A stretch of 64,000 nt of DNA from JAJXUB01 sp047974805 (GTDB lineage: Bacteria > Actinomycetota > Actinomycetes > Actinomycetales > Dermatophilaceae): NCBI GenBank assembly GCA_047974805.1, contig JBKECS010000004.1, positions 13,621 to 77,620 on the forward strand, given 5' to 3'. The notes under the pieces are model-generated. The model searched no databases and was not told the origin of the DNA. It worked only from the letters and a program-made list of their open reading frames with translations. Shown piece by piece: positions 1 to 7,903 of this stretch (positions within the stretch are counted from its first letter, which is position 1; the number at the start of each line of letters is the position of its first letter). The translations under genes were made by a program, and so were the position numbers.

Positions 1-436
1 TCTCGCGGCGATGGGCGGCCCGTCGGGACGCGATCGGAGCGGCCAACACCGCCTACCCGGCGGCGGCCTGACGGACTGCTTCGGCCAGCTGATCGGCCGG
101 AGCATCCTTCAGCAGGTAGCCCGTGGCGCCGGCCGCGACCGCACGGACGATGTCGGCGTCGGTCTCATAGGCGGTCAGGACGACGATCCGGGCCCGCACC
201 CCTGCTGCGTTCAGGCGTTCAGTGGCTCCGACACCATCCAGGACCGGCATCCGCAGGTCCATCAGGACGACGTCGGGGTCGGTGCGCAGGACGCACTCCA
301 CCGCCTCCCCTCCATCACCGGCCTCACCGACAACCTGGAGATCCTCCTCGGTGGACAGCAGCGCCACCGTCCCGGCCCGCACCACCGGGTGGTCATCGAC
401 GACGACCACCCGGATCGGCGTCGAGGCCAGGCTCAT
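1..436 (-). pseudogene. NarL/FixJ-type response regulator, interrupted by TAG, cut by window edge
   Basis: From the ATG at 436 the frame gives a 127-residue receiver domain: VVVVDDHPVVRAG near the N-terminus carries the acidic pair, DVVLMDLRMP holds the phospho-acceptor Asp, and TGYLLKDAP the conserved Lys. It ends at TAG (53-55) right after EAVRQAAAG. The same frame past the stop continues AVLAAPIASRR, which resembles the usual continuation of this family (AAAGEAVLAP), so TAG stands where GAG (Glu) is expected. The LuxR-type DNA-binding domain would lie beyond the left edge. The start overlaps the kinase stop (ATGA), so the two form one operon. Without the output domain the product could not act as a normal transcription factor. 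A base-call error is the alternative, but every other gene in this cluster is also broken. Confidence 0.75.
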
Positions 437-1652
437 CGAGGCAATTCCATGGTCAGCCGGGAGCCACCGCCTGGTCCAGTACCCAGCGCGACCGCCCCAC
501 CCAGTTCCTCGGCCCGGGCGCACAACCCATCGAGGCCGTATCTTCCAAAGGCCAATCGGCGCTCGCCCACCTTGCCCGGGCCGACGCCGTCGTCGGTCAA
601 AATCAAGCACACCTTGGCGTCGGCATAGACCAAGTCAACGGTGGCGCTCCCGGCCTGGGCATGCCGCCGGATGTTGCTCAAACCCTCCTGGGCGCATCGG
701 AGAAGGAGCACCTCATGCTGGCCCTTGAGCTGCTCCGGCTCCCCATGCAGGACCAGTTCGGTGGGCACCCCGGCATGCATCACCATGGAGTCGCACAGCC
801 GTTCCAGCGCCTCGACCAGGCCGCGGGATCGCAGGTGGTCCGGGGACAACTCAGCGACCATGACCCGGGCCTCGCGAAGGTTGTCCATCGCCACGGACTC
901 AACCAGTTGCAGGCGTGACTGGGCGGTGCCCGGCTCGTCCCGGCCGAGGTCGGCCATCGCGGCGCGGGTCAGGGACAGCACCGAGGTGAAGCCTTGAGCG
1001 AGCGTGTCGTGGATCTCTCGAGACGGCCGGCCGCGCTCGGCGAGCACGCCAGGGTCATGTTCGGCGGCGGCGAGGAGCGCTTGAGCCTGGTGCAATTCGT
1101 CGATCATCGCCGCCCGCGACGCCGCTTCCTGAACGAGCCGGGTGATCAACAGTCCCAGAGCCAGCGAGAGAGTCACAGTGATCAGGGCCGTGCCCCAGAT
1201 CATCGCCGCCGGCTCGCCGCCGCCGGGCGCGTTCACCATGTGCAGCGCCATGGCCGCGAGGACGACGCCCACGCTCACGGTGATGGCGGTCGCCCTGCGG
1301 GTCAAGGCCCACAGCTGCGGGAAGAGCGCGAAGTGAGCAGCCACGATGTCGACCACGAGTTGACCGCCTGCATCCCCAGGACGAGCGCCCAGGCGATGAG
1401 GATGTAGGCCACCCCGCCCGGCGTCTTCATTCGTCCCACCGACGCGGCACCGAGCAGGACATAGTCGCCGGCGAGCGCGACGAGCATGACCAGCTCCGGG
1501 ACCCGGGTGGCCGGCCCGGCCGGATCGATGAGCACGGTGACGACCGTGACCAGCCAGAAGGCGGTGAACCCCAGGTGCCACCCTCGGGCCTGCCGCGACC
1601 ACATGGCCGCCAGCGCCTGTTCTGAGGTTTGCTCCGAACTCATGTGCCCCAT
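433..1652 (-). pseudogene. Membrane sensor histidine kinase (HisKA_3/NarX type), frameshifted
   Basis: The N-terminal half starts at an ATG at 1652 (MGHMSSEQTSEQ) and holds hydrophobic segments (FTAFWLVTVVTVLI, YILIAWALVLGM). It runs into another frame near 1365; the continuation (QLVVDIVAAHFALFPQLWAL) adds further membrane helices, then the dimerisation/phospho-acceptor motif SREIHDTLAQGFTSVL and an ATPase domain (GLSNIRRHAQA, LTDDGVGPG, GRYGLDGLCARAEELGG). The frame change lies about 1362-1372, where one base appears lost or gained. Family members of this architecture sense envelope signals and phosphorylate a NarL-type regulator such as the adjacent one; the downstream ABC exporter would be the usual target. 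Confidence 0.75.
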
Positions 1653-1683
1653 GCTGCCTCACCCCGACCAACAGTGGTCCAGC

Positions 1684-2498
1684 TCAGGTCGTACCCCGCT
1701 TGTACCACCGGAACGTCTTCAGGCAGAGGACCAGTCCCGCGAGGGCCCAGGCAGCCAGGATGAGGGCGGTCCAGCTGCCGGCCATCTCGTGGGCGGCATA
1801 CGCCTCGGGGAAGAAGGCCGAGCGCATGCCTTGGGCGATCCACTTCAACGGGAAGATCGCGGCAATCTGCTGCATCCAGCCGGGGATCATGGAGAAGTCC
1901 AGGTAGACCCCGGAAATGAACTGCAGGATGAGCACCGGCGCGATGACCGTTGCCCCCACGGATCGGGCCGAGGCGATCGAGGAGTAGGCAATGCCAAGGG
2001 TGACGCCGCCGATGATGCCGAGCACGAAGACCCAAGCGAAGGTGAGCCAATGAGCGGCGTCGTCAGGGAGGGGGACGCCATAGCCGAACCGGGCCAGCGC
2101 CAGCAGGACAATCACTTGAAGGATCGAGGTCACCAGAACGAGCCCGATCTTGCCGACGAAGTAGGCCGCCGGCGGCATCGGGGTGCCCCGCAGCCGTTTG
2201 AGCGTCCCGTCGTCCCGCTCCGTGGCCACCTCCATGGCTGTGGTCTGGAAGCTGGTCAGGAGGACCCCGGCGGCGATCATCGCGGGCAGGAAGAACCGGC
2301 CGGCGGTCATGCCATGAGCTTTCGAGAACGGGTCGTCGTACGTCGAACTGAAGATCGTCGAGAACAGCACGAACAGCATGATGGGAAGAGGACGCCGAAG
2401 AAGACCGACTCGCGCTGACGCCGGTACATGAGTAGTTCCAGACGGGTGCGCATCCATCCGAAGGCCAGCCCCTGGCGGGTGGCGGCGAGGGCGCTCAT
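1684..2498 (-). pseudogene. ABC-2 type permease, frameshifted
   Basis: The gene starts with ATG at 2498, overlapping the ATPase stop (ATGA). Residues 1-39 (MSALAATRQGLAFGWMRTRL, then RRQRESVFFGVLFP) are in one frame and the remainder (IMLFVLFSTIFSSTYDD through KTFRWYKRGTT) in another. The switch is at about 2383-2390, where CCC appears reduced to CC. The second part has five to six membrane helices and the ABC-2 motif region ERDDGTLKRLRGTPMPP. It would form the membrane half of a multidrug/bacteriocin-type exporter with the adjacent ATPase. As written the frame collapses after the first cytoplasmic segment, so no functional permease is expected. Confidence 0.75.
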
Positions 2499-3412
2499 GA
2501 GGCTACCGCGCTCGTCATCGACGCATTCGCCGAGCCGCCCATCGAGCCGTCCATCGGGCCGTCCAGTGAGTGCGCCGAGGTGCCGATGAGGTCAAGATAG
2601 ACGTCCTCGACGTGTGGGCCGGGTAACGGTCAGTTCCGGGATTTCCCCGCCGAGCCGCGCGGCCAGCGTGGCCACCTCGATCGTTGGGCTGGAGGTGTGC
2701 ACCGTATGCCGGGTGCCGACTTCGAACCACGTGACGCTCGCCTGGGCATTCGCCCGGCCGCCGAGGTTGGCCGGGGTGTCGAGTGCCACGAGCCGGCCCT
2801 GGGCGATGACCCCAACCCGGTCGGCGAGATGCTCCGCCTCGTCCAGGTAGTGGGTGGTCAACAGGATCGTCGTGCCGTCAGTGCGCAACGAGGAGATGAG
2901 GTCCCAGAAGGCACGGCGTGCCTGTGGGTCGAAGCCTGTCGTGGGCTCGTCGAGGAAGAGGACCTCGGGGCGACCGATGATGCCCAGCCCAACGTCGACG
3001 CGCCGCTTTTGGCCACCGGATAGGCCGGCGATCCGGTCATCGGCCTTATCTGCCAGGTCGACCGCTTCGATGACCTCCTGAACCGGACGCTGCCGGGAAT
3101 AGAACGCTCCCGTGCTCGCGAGGGCTTCCCGCGGGGTGAGCATGTCCAAACCGGTGGAGGACTGCAGGACGATGCCGATCCGGCTGCGCCAGTCCCGTCC
3201 GGCCCGTTCGGTTCGGCGCCGAGGACGGCAAGGTCCCCGGCGTCGCGGTGCCGGTAGCCCTCGAGGATCTCGACGGTCGTTGACTTTCCGGCGCCGTTGG
3301 GGCCGAGCAGGGCGAAGATCTCACCCCGGTCGATGGTCAGGTCGAGTCCGTCGACAGCGGGGCGTCCGGCATACGTTTTGCGCAGACCAGCGATGGTGAT
3401 GACTGGGTCCAT
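2495..3412 (-). pseudogene. ABC exporter ATPase, two frameshifts that restore the frame
   Basis: Start is ATG 3412 (GTG 3421 is possible). Residues up to ALLGPNGAGKSTTVEILEGY (Walker A) and VLGAEPNG are in frame a; from about 3205 the homologous protein continues in frame b (GRDWRSRIGIVLQSS, LSGGQKRRVDVGLG signature, VLFLDEPTTGFDP Walker B, TTHYLDEAEHLADR). Near 2608 it returns to frame a for the tail (VEDVYLDLIGTSAHSLDG), ending at TGA 2495. So two indels of opposite sign flank about 600 bp. All nucleotide-binding motifs are present but split between frames. The C-terminal stop overlaps the permease ATG. Confidence 0.75.
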
Positions 3413-3509
3413 GCCACCCACCTTGGCATGGCTCGATCACCGCCGGGTCCACCGATCGGTGGATTCTCAACGATGCACCACCACGGTGGAAATTGGGCGT
3501 ACCCGGTGG

Positions 3510-4067
3510 CTATCCGAGGCCGAGTTCGGCCAGGTCGAAGACGAACTGATAGTCCAGGCCGGCCTCGGCGAACCGTTCGGCGGCTCCGGTGGATCGATCG
3601 GCGATGGTCGCCACACCCACGACCTCGGCGCCGGCCTCGCGGCAGGCTGCGACTGCCTCCAGGGGCGAAGCGCCGGTTGTGGAGGTGTCCTCGACGACGA
3701 GCACTCGCCGGCCGGCGATGGAGGGCCCCTCGATCCGCTGCTGCAGACCGTGCGCCTTGCCGGCCTTGCGCACCACGAACGCGTCCAGGCGTTGCCCCGC
3801 CGCGGCGGCCGCATGCAGCATGGAGGTGGCCACCGGGTCCGCGCCCAGAGTCAGCCCACCAACGGCATCGAAGTCCAGGTCCGCAACCCGCTCCCGCATC
3901 ACCCGTCCGACCAGGGGCGCGGCCTCGCCATCGAGGGTGATCCGACGCAGGTCTACGTAGTAGTCCGCCTCGCTGCCGCTGGAGAGGACCACCTTGCCGT
4001 GCACGATGGCCTTGTCCTTGACAATGGCCAGAAGACGGGCACGGTCGGAAACGATGTCAGTGGTCAC
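3510..4067 (-). CDS. pyrE: Orotate phosphoribosyltransferase
   Basis: This enzyme joins orotate and PRPP to give OMP in UMP synthesis (cytosol). The 185-residue protein has the usual length. It shows the PRPP-binding loop VLVVEDTSTTGASPLEAV, the N-terminal HGKVVLSSGSEADYYVDLR and GGLTLGADPVATSML. I chose GTG 4067 because a TAAGCT -10-like box lies 8 nt upstream on the minus strand (leaderless layout); GTG 4103 would add 12 residues. It is divergent from xth with about 60 bp between them. It stands alone, apart from other pyrimidine genes. Confidence 0.9.
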   Translation of the reverse strand: MTTDIVSDRARLLAIVKDKAIVHGKVVLSSGSEADYYVDLRRITLDGEAAPLVGRVMRERVADLDFDAVGGLTLGADPVATSMLHAAAAAGQRLDAFVVRKAGKAHGLQQRIEGPSIAGRRVLVVEDTSTTGASPLEAVAACREAGAEVVGVATIADRSTGAAERFAEAGLDYQFVFDLAELGLG

Positions 4068-4114
4068 GGAAGTGAAGCTTAGGCCCGTCACCGGTGCCGG
4101 CACTGCCCGCTCGC

Positions 4115-4120
4115 TAGGGT
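4115..4120 (+). promoter_or_regulatory. Leaderless -10 box of xth
   Basis: TAGGGT matches TANNNT and sits exactly 6 nt before the GTG start at 4127. No Shine-Dalgarno sequence is present. This spacing recurs at other genes in the window, so transcription probably starts at the GTG itself. Confidence 0.55.
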
Positions 4121-4126
4121 GGTCCG

Positions 4127-4921
4127 GTGCGCATCGCGACCTGGAACGTCAATTCCATCCGCTCGCGCGTCGACCGGGTCACCGCATGGTTGGAACGCAC
4201 CGATGTCGACATCCTGGCCATGCAGGAGACCAAGGCCAGACAGGACCAGTTCCCCCACCTGGCGTTCGAGGGCATCGGCTACCAGGTGGCCCACGTGGGG
4301 TACAACCAGTGGAATGGGGTAGCCGTCGCCTCCCGGATCGGCCTGACCGATGTCACCGTGGGGTTCGACGGTATGCCGTCCTGGGGCGAGCCGGCCGCGC
4401 GCGAGGCCCGGTTCATCTCGGCAACGTGCGGCGGGGTGCGGGTCCATTCCATGTATGTGCCCAATGGCCGGTCCCTTGACGACCCGCATATGGCCTACAA
4501 GCTGGACTGGCTGGATGCCCTGGCCACCGCTGCCCGGCCGTGGTTGGCGGCGCCGCTCCCGTCGGTCCTCATGGGCGATTGGAACATCGCTCCCCAGGAT
4601 GAGGACGTGTGGTCCATGGAGTTCTACGAGGACAAATCGCACGTGTCCGCGCCCGAGCGGGCCGCGTTTGCCACCTTCCTCGACGCCGGCTGGGTCGATG
4701 AGGTCCGTCCGTATGCACCGGGGCCGAAGGTCTATACCTACTGGGACTACCAGCAGCTGCGATTTCAGAAGGGCCGTGGGATGCGGATCGACTTCGCGCT
4801 GGGCAACCCGGCGCTGACCAGCCTGGTCACCGATGCGATGATCGATCGTGAGGAGCGCAAGGGCAAAGGGGCCTCCGACCACGCCCCGGTCGTCATCGAC
4901 CTCGACATGGAGGCGATCTAG
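4127..4921 (+). CDS. xth: Exodeoxyribonuclease III / AP endonuclease
   Basis: The 264-residue protein belongs to the exonuclease III/APE1 family, which cuts DNA 5' of abasic sites and removes 3' blocks in base-excision repair. Visible motifs are MRIATWNVNSIRSR, ILAMQETKARQ (metal-binding Glu), MGDWNIAP (catalytic Asp and Asn), and GRGMRIDFALG with GASDHAPVVIDL (catalytic Asp-His pair). Length is normal. It is monocistronic; its stop overlaps the stop region of the convergent sugar kinase (4 bp). Confidence 0.93.
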   Translation: MRIATWNVNSIRSRVDRVTAWLERTDVDILAMQETKARQDQFPHLAFEGIGYQVAHVGYNQWNGVAVASRIGLTDVTVGFDGMPSWGEPAAREARFISATCGGVRVHSMYVPNGRSLDDPHMAYKLDWLDALATAARPWLAAPLPSVLMGDWNIAPQDEDVWSMEFYEDKSHVSAPERAAFATFLDAGWVDEVRPYAPGPKVYTYWDYQQLRFQKGRGMRIDFALGNPALTSLVTDAMIDREERKGKGASDHAPVVIDLDMEAI

Positions 4922-5895
4922 ACCCCGGCGGACAGCTGCGCCTGCACCATGGAGCGGGTGAACTCGGCGACGAGCGCCCCTGTGGCGTTGACTCGTGCGG
5001 CTGCCGTCGCCAGGAGAAGGGCGGAGGCGACGTCCCCTCCCTGCACCAGGCCGGTGGCGAACCCGGCGAGGAAACAATCGCCGCTGCCGACTGCCAGCCC
5101 TTTCGGGACCGGTTGAACCGCACGAGCGACAACCTCGCCGCTGCTGAGCCGGGCCAACCAGCCGTGCGCGCCGAGGGTGACGATGACGTTCTGGGCGCCG
5201 GCGGCGCACATGGACTCGGCCAGGGATTCGGCCTCCTCGACCAGCGCGGCGCGGTTGCCCGCAGGCACCACAGCGGGGGTTTGGTCCCTCCCCGTCATCC
5301 CAAAGGCCTCTCGAGCTTCGATGTCGTTGACCTTCACCCAGACCGGGTGGGCGGCCAGACTGGCGCGCAGCGCCGGGCCGCTGGTGTCCACCAGCGCCGC
5401 GGCGCCGGCGCCTTGGACGGCGGCAACCATCTCGGTCAGCCGCTCCGGGGCAACGCCGGCGGGGAGGGAGCCGGAGATCGTCACGACGTGGTCTGTGCTG
5501 GCGCGCCGGTCAACGACGTCGACCAGGGCGTCCCATTCGGCCGGCGTCAGCGCGGTCGGCTCATCCACTTCGGTCATCGTGCCGCTGGCGGCATCGACAA
5601 TGCATACGCAGGTGCGGGTCTCTGCGGCCCCCGGCACCCAATCCCCGGGGATCCCGGCCTGCTCAACCAGCCGGGCCACGTACCGGCCGCTGTCGCCGCC
5701 GAGAACGCCGGCCGCCCAGACCGGCGCACCGAGGCGATGGGCTGCGAGCGCCACATGAATTCCCTTGCCGCCAGGAGCTACCACGGTGCGGGTCGCCCGA
5801 TGGATGCCGCCGCGGTGGAGGGCCCCAACCCATTGATACCGCTCGAGGGCGGTGCCCAAGGAGACGGCCAGGACCGTTGTCGGCACCGTTCTCAC
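4918..5895 (-). CDS. PfkB-family kinase, LacC/1-phosphofructokinase-like
   Basis: The 325-residue protein resembles hexose-phosphate kinases of the 1-phosphofructokinase/tagatose-6-phosphate kinase branch. Visible are the substrate glycines VAPGGKGIHVALAAHRLG, the branch-typical VKVNDIEAREAFG, and the C-terminal catalytic motif AVGSGDCFLAGFATG with the base Asp. It is the last gene of the sugar operon; GTG 5895 overlaps the stop of the preceding kinase (GTGA). With the class I aldolase of the same operon it would make and split a ketose bisphosphate; the exact substrate cannot be read from sequence. Its 3' end meets xth tail to tail. Confidence 0.85.
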   Translation of the reverse strand: MRTVPTTVLAVSLGTALERYQWVGALHRGGIHRATRTVVAPGGKGIHVALAAHRLGAPVWAAGVLGGDSGRYVARLVEQAGIPGDWVPGAAETRTCVCIVDAASGTMTEVDEPTALTPAEWDALVDVVDRRASTDHVVTISGSLPAGVAPERLTEMVAAVQGAGAAALVDTSGPALRASLAAHPVWVKVNDIEAREAFGMTGRDQTPAVVPAGNRAALVEEAESLAESMCAAGAQNVIVTLGAHGWLARLSSGEVVARAVQPVPKGLAVGSGDCFLAGFATGLVQGGDVASALLLATAAARVNATGALVAEFTRSMVQAQLSAGV

Positions 5896-6785
5896 CGGCC
5901 GGCGAGTTCGATGAGCGGCTCGATGGAGGAGTTCATCGGGCCGTGGACCTGCACGGATTCTCCAGCCACCCGGCACGCGAGACGGGCAGAGTCAACGGGG
6001 CCTCGCCCCACGAGGGTGGCGGCGACGAATGCTGCCGCGAAGATGTCACCGGCACCGTCCGGATCGACCAGCTCCGCCTCGATGGCCGGCACGGTGACCC
6101 ACTGGCCGTCCAACAGCACGCAGGCACCGGCGGCGCCCTGTTTGTGGCATACCAGGGTTCCTCCGGCGGCCAGTTCGGGACCGCTGAGCCCGAGGCCCTC
6201 CAGTTCGCCCTCGCTGGCGAAGACCACCTGGGAGGCTTGTGCCTGGCGACGAAGGTGCGCGACCAGGTCGGGGTCGGAGGCCTCGGCCCGGATGTTCGGA
6301 TCAAGCGAGACCGGAACGCCGCGCTCCCGGGCCACTGACATCGCCTCGAGCGTGGCCTGCGCCATCGACCCGCCAAAGGCCAGCGTCGATCCGGAGACAT
6401 GCAGCCAGTCCGCTCCGTCCAAGAGGCCAGTCACGCGATCGGCGGGATATTCCAGGGCAGCGGTCTGGTCGAGATAGAAGATGAAGCGGCGTGAACCGCC
6501 CTCGAGGTACCGCACGAACGCGGCCGACGTGGGCCGTTCGGGGTCGATGTGGGCGGCCGAGACGTCGACCCCGCCAGCAGTGAGTTCCCCGAGCATGAGG
6601 TCCCCGAAATCGTCGTCACCGACGCCCATGCCGACGACCGCATCGCACCCGAGCCGTCCGATGGCACTGGCGAAGATGCATGGCGCGCCGCTGGCGAACG
6701 GGCCGAGGTAGCCCTCCGGCTGGCCGGGGTGCCTCATGAGGGCGACGATCGCCTCCCCCATGGTCACCACGCGTGGAGGCCGCAT
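5892..6785 (-). CDS. PfkB-family sugar kinase (KDG/fructokinase-like)
   Basis: This 297-residue ribokinase-fold protein starts VVTMGEAIVALMRHPG and has the first PfkB signature region PCIFASAIGRLGCDAVVGMG, plus LVDPDGAGDIFAAAFVAA with the catalytic Asp. The usual DTTGAGD is here DPDGAGD. Its branch (2-keto-3-deoxygluconate kinase/fructokinase) phosphorylates free sugars or sugar acids, whereas the next gene resembles kinases acting on sugar phosphates, so the two may act in series. The ATG overlaps the preceding stop by one base (TGATG). Confidence 0.82.
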   Translation of the reverse strand: MRPPRVVTMGEAIVALMRHPGQPEGYLGPFASGAPCIFASAIGRLGCDAVVGMGVGDDDFGDLMLGELTAGGVDVSAAHIDPERPTSAAFVRYLEGGSRRFIFYLDQTAALEYPADRVTGLLDGADWLHVSGSTLAFGGSMAQATLEAMSVARERGVPVSLDPNIRAEASDPDLVAHLRRQAQASQVVFASEGELEGLGLSGPELAAGGTLVCHKQGAAGACVLLDGQWVTVPAIEAELVDPDGAGDIFAAAFVAATLVGRGPVDSARLACRVAGESVQVHGPMNSSIEPLIELAGR

Positions 6786-7903
6786 CAGCGCCCGGCCTGT
6801 GCGCCGCTGTGCACCGCCAGTGGCGTCGGCTGCCCGTCACGTACGGCCTCGGCGAGGGAGACCACCGGGACCGGGCCGGCAGCGGGAAGGTTCCGTCTGC
6901 TCCACGGCGCCACGGTGACGATCAGCTCCGCGCCAGTGCCGATGAGCTCCTCGTACCGGGCGGCACCGATCGCGGCCCGCAGGTCGCCGTCGGGGTAGCC
7001 GAACATCGGTCCGTCGTCGCGGGCATCGGCGCCGACACTGGGCGGCTCGACGATCTGGTAGTCGGCGGAGCGGAGCACCACGCGGAGAGGTTCGACAATG
7101 CCGAGATCACCGGCGAGCAGGCCGACATCGTTGATGACCACCCGAGGACCAGTGCTGGACGTCTCTGAGGTGCTGCCCATCTCGGCGAGTACCTCGCCCA
7201 GGTGTCGGACTCGCGGTGCCGACCCGTGGGAGGGCCAGATCCGCTCCGCGGCGTAGGCCACGGCAGGGTCGTCGGTCACCAAGGTTGCCGACCCATGGTG
7301 CCCGAGACGAGCGAGGCTGTCCGCGGCCGCCTTCGCCGCGTCCGAACTCAGGCCGGCGAAATGCTCGAGCGTGCCGCACGAAACCAGTTCGGCCTCGGCA
7401 ACGCGCAGGCCTTGAGCCTCGAATACGGTGCGCAGCGCCTCGCCGGAGGCGGGATCCAGGCTGCCGGTGAGTGCGTCCCGGACCAGCACGATGTCGGCGT
7501 CACCGTCGATATCGCCGACCGCCGGAGACGCAGCACTCAGCCGCTGTTCGGCCTCGGTGCGAGCGCGCCGCAGCTCCTGCACTGCGGCACTATCCGTCCC
7601 GGCCAGGTACGCCACTGCCGCTCGCGCCCAAGCCAGCCACTCCCGCGGGTCTTGGGAGCCGTCGAGGTCAATGCAGTGCCGTTGCTGGGCGCCTTGGTCG
7701 GTCGACATGTGCAGCGCGTCAAGCAAGAACAGGTCCGCCGCCAGGGCGCCCGTGGTGACCTCGCGCGCCGAGGAGGCCAGGCGGGACATCACCAGATCCT
7801 GGCGGCCACTGACGACGACCTCGACGCTGGTGAACATGCACTGGTCATGGCATCCGATACAGCGGGTGAGGCTGGCCGGCGCCGGGGAGTCATACGAGGT
7901 CAC
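6785..7903 (-). CDS. Fe-S reductase-like partner with a degenerate CCG domain
   Basis: The 372-residue protein begins with a cysteine cluster CIGCHDQCMF (residues 15-24), fit for an iron-sulfur centre. The rest resembles the C-terminal half of GlcF/LldE/HdrB-type reductases (INDVGLLAGDLGIVEP, then VLRSADYQIVEPPS), but every CCG-domain cysteine is replaced: the HDPC position reads INDV, the CCGGGG position reads GPMFGYPDG and the ACPFC position reads VAPW. It lies directly downstream of the GlcD-like flavoprotein with a 14-bp overlap, as GlcF follows GlcD. The likely role is an electron-transfer or regulatory partner; the lost cysteines argue against a classical CCG redox site. Homology is inferred from motif order alone. 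Confidence 0.55.
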   Translation of the reverse strand: MTSYDSPAPASLTRCIGCHDQCMFTSVEVVVSGRQDLVMSRLASSAREVTTGALAADLFLLDALHMSTDQGAQQRHCIDLDGSQDPREWLAWARAAVAYLAGTDSAAVQELRRARTEAEQRLSAASPAVGDIDGDADIVLVRDALTGSLDPASGEALRTVFEAQGLRVAEAELVSCGTLEHFAGLSSDAAKAAADSLARLGHHGSATLVTDDPAVAYAAERIWPSHGSAPRVRHLGEVLAEMGSTSETSSTGPRVVINDVGLLAGDLGIVEPLRVVLRSADYQIVEPPSVGADARDDGPMFGYPDGDLRAAIGAARYEELIGTGAELIVTVAPWSRRNLPAAGPVPVVSLAEAVRDGQPTPLAVHSGAQAGR

